From assembly GCA_021372695.1 (NCBI GenBank), contig JAJFTY010000090.1:1-24419 (forward strand): DNA of 24,419 nucleotides, given 5' to 3'. The translations under genes were made by a program, and so were the position numbers. Position 1 is the first letter of the stretch. The number at the start of each line of letters is the position of its first letter. The notes beneath the pieces are model-generated. The model saw only the letters and a program-made list of their open reading frames with translations. It had not been told where the DNA came from and made no database searches. Source of the stretch: Deltaproteobacteria bacterium. GTDB taxonomy: Bacteria; Desulfobacterota; Syntrophia; Syntrophales; UBA5619. Shown here piece after piece: positions 7,060 through 15,399 of the stretch.

Positions 7060-8250
7060 CTATTTTAGGGGAAGAAGAGACTCCAGGCGGTCGATGCGGA
7101 AACGGAGGAGGAGGTCGATGAAGGAAGGCTGCCTCAGGGGGTGCTCCGTAAAGTGGAAGAGATGGCCCGGGCAGTCGCAGTCCGAGGAGCCGAAGTCAGC
7201 CACGCACCCGTCGGCGATCTTCCCAACGGCCGCGGCCAACTCGTGCTCCAGCCGCGAAGCGGAGCGGATCGGGATGGGCGTGCAGCGGTCCGCGTACCCC
7301 TTGAGGTGGTCGATGTGCCAGTGCACCGCCGTCCCTTTCCTCCGGTGACGCTCCATCCTCCGGCTGAGGCCGCGGCTGGCCGTTCCCACGTACAGGTAGT
7401 GGCCGGCGGCAAAGGTTTTCATCCCCAGGCTTCCCACCGCAATCGTCACTGCCCGGGGAAGGTGGAGCAACATCAGGTAGCTTCCTGCATCCCGGGCTTC
7501 CTGCTCGATGAGCTCCCAGGGGATTGTCGCTGCCCGGACCTCCGGGTCGAGGCTCAGGTCCGCCCGCCACCCCAGGGAGACAGCCGTAATCGACAGGTCG
7601 TTTCTCACCGCGAGAAAGGTCCGGGCGAATTCCAGATCGGTATGGTAGTCGGGCAGGAAGAAACGCGCCTGGGGCCAGTGGATCAGGAAGAGGACGCCGC
7701 AGGCCGTCCCGCTCCGGCTCAACCCCGCCAACTCCTCCAGATGCCGTTTCCCCCGCGCCGTGATCGCGTCGGGAAACATGGCGATCCGCCGGCCCACGAG
7801 GGTGCAGGACTTCACCTCCAGGTAGAAGGGCCGGCCGTTTTTCTGGAGGAGAAAATCGAAGCGGCTCTTTCCTGCCTGCACCTCCCTCCGGACGATCTCG
7901 GCGTCTTCCAGGCCGGGGATTCTCCCCCGGGCGATCAGGGCGGCGGCCACGGCGTTGCTCGCGTGGGTGTGCAGGAGGAGCGGGATACCGTCCCGTTCGA
8001 CGGCGACCGCCATATGGGCCAGGCCGGCCTGGCCGCCGGCTTTCCCGACCAGGTAAACGGTGCGGCCGGGGAGGAGCAACTCCCACATGCGGCCGGGGTT
8101 CGGCATGTAGGCTTCGACCACGCCGCCGGCCGTGGCGCACCGGATCACGAACCGGTTGGGCCTGTCGATGAAGCTCCCCAGCACGATAGGTCCGAAGAGC
8201 GGGGCTTCCGGCCGTTCCGGGAAACGCAAAGGGTCCTTTTGCACCTTCAC
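7060..8250 (-). CDS. sfsA: SfsA-family nuclease fused to a C-terminal DUF123 domain
   Basis: A 396-residue two-domain protein. Residues 1-235 or so form an SfsA domain (usual length about 235): the fold starts with PIVLGSFIDRPNRFVI, then the YMPNPGRMWELL motif, and the PD-(D/E)xK-type catalytic residues Asp132 (SRFDFLL) and Glu145-Val-Lys147 (YLEVKSC). SfsA proteins are DNA/RNA nucleases once named for sugar fermentation stimulation. Residues 255-370 form a DUF123 domain, a GIY-YIG-like nuclease relative: GSYLMLLHL, HYLYVGTASRGLSRRMERHRR, HWHIDHL and FGSSDCDCPGHLFHF. Both halves keep their signature residues. The GTG start lies one base after the stop of the acyl-CoA ligase gene, so the two are co-transcribed and probably coupled, although no shared function is evident. 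Confidence 0.88.
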   Translation of the reverse strand: MKVQKDPLRFPERPEAPLFGPIVLGSFIDRPNRFVIRCATAGGVVEAYMPNPGRMWELLLPGRTVYLVGKAGGQAGLAHMAVAVERDGIPLLLHTHASNAVAAALIARGRIPGLEDAEIVRREVQAGKSRFDFLLQKNGRPFYLEVKSCTLVGRRIAMFPDAITARGKRHLEELAGLSRSGTACGVLFLIHWPQARFFLPDYHTDLEFARTFLAVRNDLSITAVSLGWRADLSLDPEVRAATIPWELIEQEARDAGSYLMLLHLPRAVTIAVGSLGMKTFAAGHYLYVGTASRGLSRRMERHRRKGTAVHWHIDHLKGYADRCTPIPIRSASRLEHELAAAVGKIADGCVADFGSSDCDCPGHLFHFTEHPLRQPSFIDLLLRFRIDRLESLLPLK

Positions 8251-8251
8251 C

Positions 8252-9955
8252 CTATCCCCGGTCCCACTTCCCCTGGGCGCGGAGCTCCCGGACCTCGGCC
8301 GCGGCGCGCTCCCGGAGGTTCAGGTAATCGGTCTTGGCCACGCGGTTGAGCGGAATCTCGCCGGCCTTGAGGACCACCACGTGGGACGGCCGGGAGTAGG
8401 CGGATATGTCGCTGCAGGCCGCCATCACCTCCTCGGGGGTGATGGTCTTCCCCTCCTGGCTCTCCACGAAGGCGATGATCCCCTCGCTGAAGATCTCGTG
8501 CTCGACGCCGACGATGGCGATCATGCCGGCCTTGTCCTTGAGCTTCTCGGAGATATGGCTCTCCACATCCTCCGGGAAGACCTGGTATCCCTTGGGTTTG
8601 ATGACCAGTTTGGCCCGGCCCGAGAAGTGGAGCCCCTTTTCGTCGTAATAGCCGACGTCCCCCGTGTAGCAGATGCCGTCCTTCGAGATCGTCTTGGCCG
8701 TGTTCTCCGGATCGCGCAGGTAGCCGAGGAAGATCTGCGGGCCGGCGAAGCAGATCTCGCCGACCTCGCCCCTGGGCTTGACCGCCCCGGCGGTGCCGTC
8801 CACCTTCATGAAATCGCGGATCGAGATCGGGCAGAGGGGGGAGTCGTAGCCGATCCCCAGCGTGAGTTCGTCCACGTCGGCGTTCACGTTCGTGTAGGTG
8901 CAGAAGCCGGCCGTTTCCGTGAGCCCGAGCCCCGTTCCGATCCGAGGCGCCATCGCCTTCATCTTCACGAGAAATTCCCGGGGCACGGCCTGGCCGCCGT
9001 AGATGGCGAAGCGGAGGCTCTTGAGGTCGTATTTCCCGTAGTCGGGGAGGCGCCACTCCATGTTGAAGAGGGCCGGGATTTGGCCGAGCATGGTGGCCTT
9101 GTGCTTCTCGATCGCCTCGAGGGAGAGCTTGGGGTCGAAGATGTGGAGGATGATCGCCACCCCTCCGCCGAAGATGACCGTGCCGAGTTGCTCGGTGGTG
9201 CAGCCCACGTGGGAAGGGGGCAGGTTGATCAGCATCCGGTCGGAGGTTTCCATTTCGAACCCCGCGCAGAGGCCGATGTTCTGGATCAGGATGTTTTCGT
9301 GGCAGAGAAGCGCCGGCTTCGGGGAGCCGGTGGAGCCGGTCGTGAAGATGATCAGGCAGGCGTCCCGCTTCCCGACCAGGCGGCGGGCCTTCTTCACGCG
9401 CCCCAGGATCAGGCTGAGCAGGTAGACCTTTTTGATGTCCCTGGCGAAATCGGCGATCCCGACCGCGCCTTCCATGATCAGGTCGGCTTCCTTCTGGAAC
9501 TGGACCCAATGGCGGATGTAGGGGCAGGCCGCCATCACCTCCCGGACGAGGGGGCGGAAATCGGCGACTGGCGTCTTGCCGAGGAAAAAATAGGCCTTCG
9601 GCTTCATCTTCTCCATGGAGACGATGAGCTCCTTGGCCTTCAGGCGCAGGTCCAGCGGGGCAATGATCAGCCCGATCCGGTAGCAGGCGTAGATCAGATA
9701 GACGTGCTCCTTCAGAAGCGGCAGGCTCGTGGCAACGATGTCCCCTTTGACGAGGCCTATCGAGAGGAGCTTCGCGGCGAAGGCCGAGACGGAGGTGTCG
9801 AACTGCTTCCAACTCACCTGGTCGCCCGTGTTGTGTTCGATGATTGCCGTCTCGGTCGGCCGCTCCTTGGCGTACCGGGTCACGTAGTCGGCGATGTTCG
9901 GCAGGAGGGCTTCGTACATCCGGCTGCACTTCTCGTCTTGCTCGGGAGTCTTCAT
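8252..9955 (-). CDS. AMP-forming acyl-CoA synthetase/ligase
   Basis: A 567-residue member of the ANL adenylating superfamily, which activates a carboxylic acid with ATP and then transfers it to CoA. Seen motifs: the P-loop variant TTGSTGSPKP at about 205-214, a GLGLTETAG core motif, the YTGDVGYYDEKG motif and hinge (SGRAKLVIKPKGYQVFPEDVE), and a C-terminal IPLNRVAKTDY in which the catalytic Lys is present although the usual preceding Gly is Ala. The substrate cannot be read off; medium or long aliphatic or aromatic acids are all possible. The ATG has an AAAGG site nine bases upstream and a good sigma70 promoter. It is followed after one base by sfsA. A broken relative of its residues 49-130 lies at 18780-19030. 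Confidence 0.9.
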   Translation of the reverse strand: MKTPEQDEKCSRMYEALLPNIADYVTRYAKERPTETAIIEHNTGDQVSWKQFDTSVSAFAAKLLSIGLVKGDIVATSLPLLKEHVYLIYACYRIGLIIAPLDLRLKAKELIVSMEKMKPKAYFFLGKTPVADFRPLVREVMAACPYIRHWVQFQKEADLIMEGAVGIADFARDIKKVYLLSLILGRVKKARRLVGKRDACLIIFTTGSTGSPKPALLCHENILIQNIGLCAGFEMETSDRMLINLPPSHVGCTTEQLGTVIFGGGVAIILHIFDPKLSLEAIEKHKATMLGQIPALFNMEWRLPDYGKYDLKSLRFAIYGGQAVPREFLVKMKAMAPRIGTGLGLTETAGFCTYTNVNADVDELTLGIGYDSPLCPISIRDFMKVDGTAGAVKPRGEVGEICFAGPQIFLGYLRDPENTAKTISKDGICYTGDVGYYDEKGLHFSGRAKLVIKPKGYQVFPEDVESHISEKLKDKAGMIAIVGVEHEIFSEGIIAFVESQEGKTITPEEVMAACSDISAYSRPSHVVVLKAGEIPLNRVAKTDYLNLRERAAAEVRELRAQGKWDRG

Positions 9956-10004
9956 GGCTTCGCCTTTCTGTATCGGGAGGAGTGGGTAGAGCTAACGCGG
10001 GCGA

Positions 10005-10034
10005 ACCATACCGGAAAGGACGGACTTCTGTCAA
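10005..10034 (-). promoter_or_regulatory. Sigma70-type promoter of the ligase-sfsA operon
   Basis: On the minus strand TTGACA (10034-10029) and TATGGT (10010-10005) are separated by 18 bases, 50 bases upstream of the ligase ATG. The -35 is perfect and the -10 matches four of six. Confidence 0.5.
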
Positions 10035-10104
10035 GGGGGATCTCCCTCGTTAAATTTCAGTGAGGCCATGCGGCCCGGAAGAGACCAAGGTGGCCAGATA
10101 TTTC

Positions 10105-10134
10105 TTGACAAGTTTTATGAAGAGGTCCTATTCG
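10105..10134 (+). promoter_or_regulatory. Possible sigma70-type promoter of the aminotransferase gene
   Basis: A perfect TTGACA at 10105-10110 is followed after 18 bases by the weak -10 TATTCG (10129-10134), about 72 bases upstream of the ATG at 10206. The weak -10 makes this uncertain. Confidence 0.35.
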
Positions 10135-10205
10135 TTACACTTGTAAAACGGCATCCGGTGAAGGCGGAGCGCCGTTGCATTCAGAACTTTTCAGGAGAGA
10201 TAATT

Positions 10206-11414
10206 ATGTCACTGATCGCACCTCGAATCGAAGGCATCAAGCAGTCACCGAGTCAAGCCGCGACGCAGCGTGCACGGGAGTTGAAGGCGGCGGGTGAGGA
10301 TATCATCAGCATGAGCGTCGGTGAACCGAATTTCCCGACACCCGATCACGTGTGTGAAGCGGCCATTGCCGCCATGAGGCGTGGTGATACCCGTTATACC
10401 AACGTAGACGGCACCCCCGAATTGAAGCGGGCCATCATCGACAAATTCAAGCGTGAGAATGGCCTGGAGTACACGCCGGATCAGATTATCGCAGGGAACG
10501 GCGCCAAACAGATCCTTTTCAATATCTTCATGTGCTCACTTTCCCCGGGCGACGAGGTGATCCTGCCGGCGCCTTATTGGGTCTCCTATCCGGACATGGT
10601 CAAGATCGCCGAGGGCGTGCCGGTCACGCTGGCCTGCGAGGAACGTTTTGGGTTTAAACTGCAGGCGGCGCAGCTCGACGCTGCGATCACACCGCGCACC
10701 AAATGGCTCCTCATCAACTCACCCTGCAATCCGAGCGGCGTGACCTACAGCAGAGAGGAGCTCAAATCCCTCACCGATGTCCTGCTGCGCCACCCGCAGG
10801 TCCATCTGATCATGGACGACGTCTATGAACATATCCTGTTCGATCGACGCGCGTTCTGCACGGCCATGCAGATCGAACCGAACCTGCGCGACCGGATCTT
10901 GACGGTGAACGGCGTTTCCAAGGCTTACGCCATGACCGGCTGGCGAATCGGATACGCCGGTGGTCCCCAGCCGCTGATCAAGGCGATGATGAAATTTCAG
11001 GGTCAAAGTACAAGCAGCCCATGCTCGATCAGCCAGGCGGCGGCGGTTGCCGCGCTCAACGGACCCCAGGACTTCATCCCCGAGCGGTCGGCGGCTTTTC
11101 AGGAACGCAGAGATCGCGCATTGAAACTGCTCAGCCAGGCGCCCGGCATCCGATGCCACAAGCCGGAAGGCGCCTTCTATCTCTATCCGAACTGCGAAGG
11201 GCTGATCGGCAAGACCCGTCCGGATGGCCGCGTTCTGAAAAGCGACGGGGATGTGGCCATTTACCTGCTCGAAGAGGTCGGGGTGGCCGTGGTGCCGGGT
11301 GCCGCTTTCGGCCTGTCTCCCTACTTCCGCCTTTCACTCGCGACCTCGATGGAATTGTTGGAAGAGGCCTGCAAACGAATCGTGACTGCCTGCGGTCGAA
11401 CGAATCCAAATTAG
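10206..11414 (+). CDS. Class I aminotransferase, aspartate aminotransferase type
   Basis: A 402-residue PLP enzyme of the AspAT I-gamma type that swaps an amino group between an amino acid such as aspartate and a 2-oxo acid. Key residues are all visible: SVGEPNFPTPD near the N-terminus, YTNVDGTPELKRAI, NSPCNPSGV with the PLP-contact Asn175, MDDVYEH with Asp and Tyr207, the Schiff-base Lys239 in SKAYAMTGWRIGY and the substrate carboxylate Arg in YFRLSLATS. The ATG at 10206 follows AGGAGAGAT; the frame is open further upstream but without coding character. It heads a plus-strand group with an RraA-like gene and a LeuCD-like hydro-lyase, which suggests it feeds a 2-oxo acid into that module rather than serving only housekeeping. 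Confidence 0.92.
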   Translation: MSLIAPRIEGIKQSPSQAATQRARELKAAGEDIISMSVGEPNFPTPDHVCEAAIAAMRRGDTRYTNVDGTPELKRAIIDKFKRENGLEYTPDQIIAGNGAKQILFNIFMCSLSPGDEVILPAPYWVSYPDMVKIAEGVPVTLACEERFGFKLQAAQLDAAITPRTKWLLINSPCNPSGVTYSREELKSLTDVLLRHPQVHLIMDDVYEHILFDRRAFCTAMQIEPNLRDRILTVNGVSKAYAMTGWRIGYAGGPQPLIKAMMKFQGQSTSSPCSISQAAAVAALNGPQDFIPERSAAFQERRDRALKLLSQAPGIRCHKPEGAFYLYPNCEGLIGKTRPDGRVLKSDGDVAIYLLEEVGVAVVPGAAFGLSPYFRLSLATSMELLEEACKRIVTACGRTNPN

Positions 11415-11448
11415 GACGATCGAGACAGGCCCTTCAGAAGCCTTGATA

Positions 11449-11464
11449 TCCGCGACACCGCGGA
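11449..11464. other. Short perfect hairpin between aminotransferase and rraA-like genes
   Basis: TCCGCG-ACAC-CGCGGA is a 6-bp perfect stem 35 bases after the aminotransferase stop. A further GGCAT/ATGCC dyad lies at 11498-11516. There is no T run, so it is not an obvious terminator; it may act on mRNA processing or protein binding. No gene is supported in 11415-11581. Confidence 0.35.
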
Positions 11465-11581
11465 ATGGCCAGGAGGTTTTGCTCGGAAAAGCGCATCGGC
11501 ATCAGGGATGTATGCCTCAAGAATCGATCGCCGGTATGATCACGTCTGCTGGATTCGTGCCGGAACGAAAGGAGTTTTTGA

Positions 11582-12289
11582 ATGAACATTCAGGAAATCG
11601 GAAAACCGGGGTTTCGCTACAGGACCGACTTTGACCGGCCGGCGGACAACTTGCTTGAACGCTACCGGAGCTTGATGAAGAGAACCGGATGCCTGACCGG
11701 TAATGTGGACGATTGCATCGGCAGAGCGGCTTCCATGAACAGCCGCATCAAGAACCTGGCGAACGGCATGAAGATCGTGGGGCCGGCGATGACCGTCCGG
11801 GTGCCGCCCTGCGACAATCTGATGATCCACAAGGCGCTGTCCATGGTCCGACCGGGAGATGTGCTGGTCATCGACGGCAGCGGGGACCACTCCTGGGCTC
11901 TGCTCGGGCTCCTCATGGTGAGCACGGCGGAAAAAATCGGGGTGGCCGGAATCGTGGTGGACGGCTGTGTCAGGGATGCGGCAGAAATCCGGGAGATGGG
12001 GTTTCCCGTCTTTGCCGCAGGGATATCACCCAATGGTCCCTTCAAGGAGGGGCCCGGCGAGATCAATTTCCCGATCAGCTGCGGGGGGCAGGTCGTTCGA
12101 CCGGGAGACATCATCATTGCCGATGACGACGGGGTCGTGGTTCTGCAAAAGGAGCTGGCCGGCGGCGTCATCGATGAGGTCGACCGGGTGATCGAGCGGG
12201 AAGAAAAAAGGTTGAAAGAGATCGCAGACGGTTTGGTGATTCGGCCGGGCATCGATGAAATCCTCGAAAAGAAGGGGATCAAGCCGTAG
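11582..12289 (+). CDS. RraA-fold aldolase/decarboxylase-like protein
   Basis: A 235-residue member of the RraA/HMG-aldolase family. In this family some members are metal-dependent 4-hydroxy-4-methyl-2-oxoglutarate (or 4-carboxy-4-hydroxy-2-oxoadipate) aldolases with oxaloacetate decarboxylase activity, and others inhibit RNase E. Seen here: MKIVGPAMTVR, RPGDVLVIDGSGD, the catalytic Arg131-Asp132 pair in VVDGCVRDAAEI, and VRPGDIIIADDDGVVVL. The length and the retained Arg-Asp pair, together with the neighbouring aminotransferase and hydro-lyase genes, favour a catabolic aldolase over an RNase E inhibitor. The usual GELL motif reads GLLM here, so activity may differ. The ribosome site AAAGGAG lies eight bases before the ATG. 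Confidence 0.82.
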   Translation: MNIQEIGKPGFRYRTDFDRPADNLLERYRSLMKRTGCLTGNVDDCIGRAASMNSRIKNLANGMKIVGPAMTVRVPPCDNLMIHKALSMVRPGDVLVIDGSGDHSWALLGLLMVSTAEKIGVAGIVVDGCVRDAAEIREMGFPVFAAGISPNGPFKEGPGEINFPISCGGQVVRPGDIIIADDDGVVVLQKELAGGVIDEVDRVIEREEKRLKEIADGLVIRPGIDEILEKKGIKP

Positions 12290-12389
12290 GAACGCCGGGG
12301 GACGGGGCCAAGCGTGAAAAGTCCGGCGCCGCCGCCGATGGGCGAAGGATCGAAGAAAAGGAACCATACCTCACGAGAAGAGACGAACC

Positions 12390-13643
12390 ATGGGTCAAAC
12401 CATCTCCGAGAAGATCTTCAGCTCCCATGTCAGGCATGAGGTGACGGCGGGGGATATCCTTTTTGCCCCGCTCGACCTCATGATGTCCAATGACGCCTCC
12501 TTTCCGCTGGTCCTGGAGGCGCTTCGGAAAATCAAAGAATATGGCATCCGGGATCCGCAGAAGCTGATCCTGATACTGGATCACTACTGTCCGAGTCCGA
12601 GCCCGGAAGTCTCGCGCATCCATGAGGAGATCAAGGCCTTTGCCCGTCGATTCGGCTGTACCCTCTACGCGGAGGGGGAGGGCGTCTGCCACCAGCTCGT
12701 GCCGGAGAAAGGGCACGTCCGTCCGGGCCATCTGGTGATCGGCTCGGATTCCCATACCACCACCTACGGGGCCCTGAACGCTTTTGCCACCGGGGTTGGG
12801 TCGACGGACATGGCGGTCGCCATCCACTACGGCCTGCTCTGGTTCAAGGTCCCCTCGTCCATCCGGGTTGCGTTCAACGGCCGCATCCCCAAGGGGGTCT
12901 ACGCCAAGGACATCAGCCTGCACTACGTCACAAAGCTTACAGCCCGGGGCGCGAGCGGGCTTGCCGTCGAGTTTTCGGGGGATGCCCTGGAGCAGCTTTC
13001 GCTGGAAGGCCGGCTGACGATCTGCAACATGGTGATGGAGACCGGGGCCAAAGCCGGCATCATGCCGGCGGATCGGGTTTGCCGGGATTGGTTGAAGGAG
13101 AGAGGGGTTGTGGATATTTCCCCCGTCGCCCCGGACCGGGATGCCGTCTACGTCAAGGAGTACAGCTTCGACGTCTCTTCCCTGGAACCGCAGGTGGCCC
13201 TTCCCCATCAGGTGGACAATGTCCGGCCCCTCTCGGAGGTTCAAGGGGAGAAGATCGGCATGGCCTTCCTGGGGACCTGCACCAACGGCCGGCTGGAGGA
13301 TCTGGCCGTTGCCGCGCAGATTTTGAAAGGGAAGCGGATCCCTCCGGGGGTCGTCCTGGTCGTTGCCCCGGCCAGCAGGGAGGTCCTCTTGGAGGCCTGC
13401 AAAAAGGGCTATATCCAGACCCTGGTCGAGAGCGGCGGGATGGTCGATGCACCCGGCTGCGGCCCCTGTGTCGGGGCTCTGGGCGGGGTGCCGGCGGATG
13501 GGGTCAACGTGATCTCCACCGCCAACCGCAATTTCATCGGGCGGATGGGTAACGTGAAGGCCTGCATCTTCCTCGCGTCGCCGGCCACGGTGGCGGCATC
13601 CTGCCTCACGGGCCGGATCACGGACCCCAGGGAATTTCTTTGA
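12390..13643 (+). CDS. LeuC/homoaconitase-type hydro-lyase, large subunit
   Basis: A 417-residue aconitase-superfamily large subunit, the length of the archaeal/bacterial type II 3-isopropylmalate dehydratase or homoaconitase large chains. The three [4Fe-4S] cysteines are present at 297 (GTCTNGR), 357 and 360 (GCGPCVG). Other signatures are GSDSHTTTYGALNAFATGVGSTD and the C-terminal NRNFIGRMG. It would dehydrate and rehydrate a 2- or 3-hydroxy acid together with the small subunit encoded 25 bases downstream. No leuA, leuB or other leucine gene is nearby; instead an aminotransferase and an RraA-like gene precede it, so a catabolic substrate such as a methylated or branched dicarboxylate is as likely as isopropylmalate. 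The sequence cannot settle the substrate. Confidence 0.9.
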   Translation: MGQTISEKIFSSHVRHEVTAGDILFAPLDLMMSNDASFPLVLEALRKIKEYGIRDPQKLILILDHYCPSPSPEVSRIHEEIKAFARRFGCTLYAEGEGVCHQLVPEKGHVRPGHLVIGSDSHTTTYGALNAFATGVGSTDMAVAIHYGLLWFKVPSSIRVAFNGRIPKGVYAKDISLHYVTKLTARGASGLAVEFSGDALEQLSLEGRLTICNMVMETGAKAGIMPADRVCRDWLKERGVVDISPVAPDRDAVYVKEYSFDVSSLEPQVALPHQVDNVRPLSEVQGEKIGMAFLGTCTNGRLEDLAVAAQILKGKRIPPGVVLVVAPASREVLLEACKKGYIQTLVESGGMVDAPGCGPCVGALGGVPADGVNVISTANRNFIGRMGNVKACIFLASPATVAASCLTGRITDPREFL

Positions 13644-13668
13644 TGCCGGGTGGGCAATAGAGGGCTTT

Positions 13669-14160
13669 ATGGGAATCGCACATAAGTTCGGCGACGACGT
13701 CAACACGGACTACATCATCGCCTCGAAGCGGAAAAGGGACACGGTGGACCCGGAAAAGCTGGCCCGTTTCCTGATGGAGGATATCCGGCCGGGGTTTGGG
13801 GAGACGGTCCGGCGGGGTGATTTTCTGGTTGCGGGCGAGAACTTCGGCTGCGGATCGGCCATGGAGATCGCGCCGCTCGTGGTGGTCGGGGCCGGCATTC
13901 GGGCGGTTCTGGCCAAGTCCTTTGCACGGACCTTCTTCCGAAACGCCGTCAACCTGGGGCTTCTCCTCATCACCTGCGATACGAACCGGATCAGAGAGGG
14001 GGATGAACTGGTCCTGGACCTGGGGCAGGGGGTGGTCAAGAATCTGACCGGTGGCGCAGAGATTCCTCTTCAGCCACCGCAGGCCTTGATGAAAAGGATC
14101 GTCGATGCCGGGGGGATCATCCCCTTCCTGGAAAGCGACGAAGGGAGAGCGTTGCTCTAA
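13669..14160 (+). CDS. LeuD/homoaconitase-type hydro-lyase, small subunit
   Basis: A 163-residue swivel-domain subunit that completes the active site of the large subunit encoded just upstream. Seen are FGDDVNTDYIIASKRKRDTVDPEKL, the substrate-binding motif GENFGCGSAMEIAP (about 57-68) and AVLAKSFARTFFRNAVNLGLLLI. The loop after NTDYIIA, which sets substrate choice between isopropylmalate and homocitrate in characterised members, reads ASKRKRD and does not match the classical signatures I know. The ATG is four bases after a GAGGG site; translation may be coupled to the large subunit. The gene ends 67 bases before the convergent aminotransferase gene, with no strong terminator seen between them. 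Confidence 0.9.
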   Translation: MGIAHKFGDDVNTDYIIASKRKRDTVDPEKLARFLMEDIRPGFGETVRRGDFLVAGENFGCGSAMEIAPLVVVGAGIRAVLAKSFARTFFRNAVNLGLLLITCDTNRIREGDELVLDLGQGVVKNLTGGAEIPLQPPQALMKRIVDAGGIIPFLESDEGRALL

Positions 14161-14226
14161 GGACTCGATGATTTTCCCGGGCGTTATCTTCCGACGGTTC
14201 GGAGTCCGGGTTTGACGGTTTTCTCT

Positions 14227-15369
14227 CTATCTCAGTTCATCCAGGGCCTGTTTCAGACGGGCCAGCCCCGCTTCCAGGGTATCCATGGATGTGGCGAAGG
14301 AGATGCGGAAATGGTTCTCACCGCAGGCCCCGAATTCCGTGCCGCTGCGAACCAGGATCCCCTTGTTGAAAAGATATTCCCGCATTTCCTGGCTGGTCAG
14401 GGCATGTTCATAGCGGGGGAAAAAATAGAAAGCGCCGTCGCAGGGCGGCGTGACCAGCCCTTTGATCTCGCTTAACTTCTGCGACACAAGGACCTTTCTT
14501 TTCTCGTACTCCTGCCGCATTGTTTCGACGCACTCCTGGGGACCCGCGGCAGCGGCTGCGCAGGCCATCTGGGCCGGTACGTTGGCGCAGATCGTCATGG
14601 CCTTGTGGAAGGCGACCATCTGCTTGATCAGGGGCGCATCCGCCACCATATATCCCACCCGCCAGCCGGTCATGGCATAGGCTTTTGAAAAGCTGTTCAG
14701 CAGGATCGAGCGGTTCCGCACCTCCTCGACCTGGCAGATCGAAAGGAACTGGATTCCGCCATAGATGAGCCTGTGGTAGGACTCGTCCAGGACCAAAAGC
14801 AGATCCTTCTCCACGGCGAGCCGGGCGAGCTGCCGGATCTCATCTCCCCGCAGGACCCGGCCGGTCGGGTTTCCCGGACTCGAGATGAACAAAATCTTGC
14901 TCCTCTTCGAGATGCTGTTCTCCAGGGCATCGAAATCGATGTGAAAATCTTCCTGGAGGGGGAAGAAAACCGGTGTTCCGCCGAAGATGGAGACCGAGTC
15001 GGCATAGGCTGAGTATTCCGGGTCCGGAAGCAGCACCTCATCGCCCGAATTGAGATAGGTGGCACAGATGGTATGCACACCCGCGATGGCGCCCGAAGTG
15101 ATCAGCACATTCTCCGGCTTGCGCTCCACGTCGAAATCCCGCTCCAGACTGACGCAGACCGCCTCGCGCAGGGCCGGCTCTCCGTAGGCGTTGCCGTAAT
15201 GGGTGTAATTGTCCCGCATGGCCCGGGCGGCCGCTTCCTGAATATGAAGAGGCGTGGGAAAGTCGGGCTCCCCCCTGTCCAGCCGGATGGCCTCTTTGGG
15301 GATGACCATCGGCCGCTGGGAGCGTTCGGACGCGGACAGTTTTTTTACACGATCGGATATGTCGAACAT
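14227..15369 (-). CDS. Class I aminotransferase
   Basis: A 380-residue PLP-dependent fold-type I aminotransferase. Key residues: LDRGEPDFPTP at the N-terminus, YGNAYGEPALREAV, SSPGNPTG with Asn167, LDESYHR with Asp195 and Tyr198, the PLP Lys229 in SFSKAYAMTGWRVGYM, and the C-terminal Arg in HFRISFATS. It is distinct from the plus-strand aminotransferase, not a recent copy. The ATG follows AGGAG by five bases. It is the last gene of the minus-strand operon tctA-tctC-tctB and lies only 30 bases after tctB, which suggests that the transported compound is an amino acid, or that its 2-oxo acid is aminated after uptake. Confidence 0.9.
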   Translation of the reverse strand: MFDISDRVKKLSASERSQRPMVIPKEAIRLDRGEPDFPTPLHIQEAAARAMRDNYTHYGNAYGEPALREAVCVSLERDFDVERKPENVLITSGAIAGVHTICATYLNSGDEVLLPDPEYSAYADSVSIFGGTPVFFPLQEDFHIDFDALENSISKRSKILFISSPGNPTGRVLRGDEIRQLARLAVEKDLLLVLDESYHRLIYGGIQFLSICQVEEVRNRSILLNSFSKAYAMTGWRVGYMVADAPLIKQMVAFHKAMTICANVPAQMACAAAAAGPQECVETMRQEYEKRKVLVSQKLSEIKGLVTPPCDGAFYFFPRYEHALTSQEMREYLFNKGILVRSGTEFGACGENHFRISFATSMDTLEAGLARLKQALDELR

Positions 15370-15399
15370 CTCATCTCCTGTCGATCTTCCGTGGAGAGG

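Noticed and set aside
8132..10063. A 643-codon plus-strand open frame.
   Set aside because: It is the antisense shadow of the acyl-CoA ligase gene, rich in Asp, Glu, Gly and His from complementary GC-rich codons, with no recognisable domain.
11443..11634. Small plus-strand open frame before the rraA-like gene.
   Set aside because: It overlaps the rraA-like start, has no ribosome site and no family resemblance.
12279..13706. A 475-codon minus-strand open frame.
   Set aside because: It is antisense to the LeuC-type gene, whose iron-sulfur cysteines and family motifs are unmistakable on the plus strand.
14161..14226. GGACTC/GAGTCC dyad between the convergent leuD-type and aminotransferase genes as a terminator.
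   Set aside because: The arms are about 35 bases apart with no T run, and competing CCCGG/CCGGG pairings make a defined hairpin unlikely.
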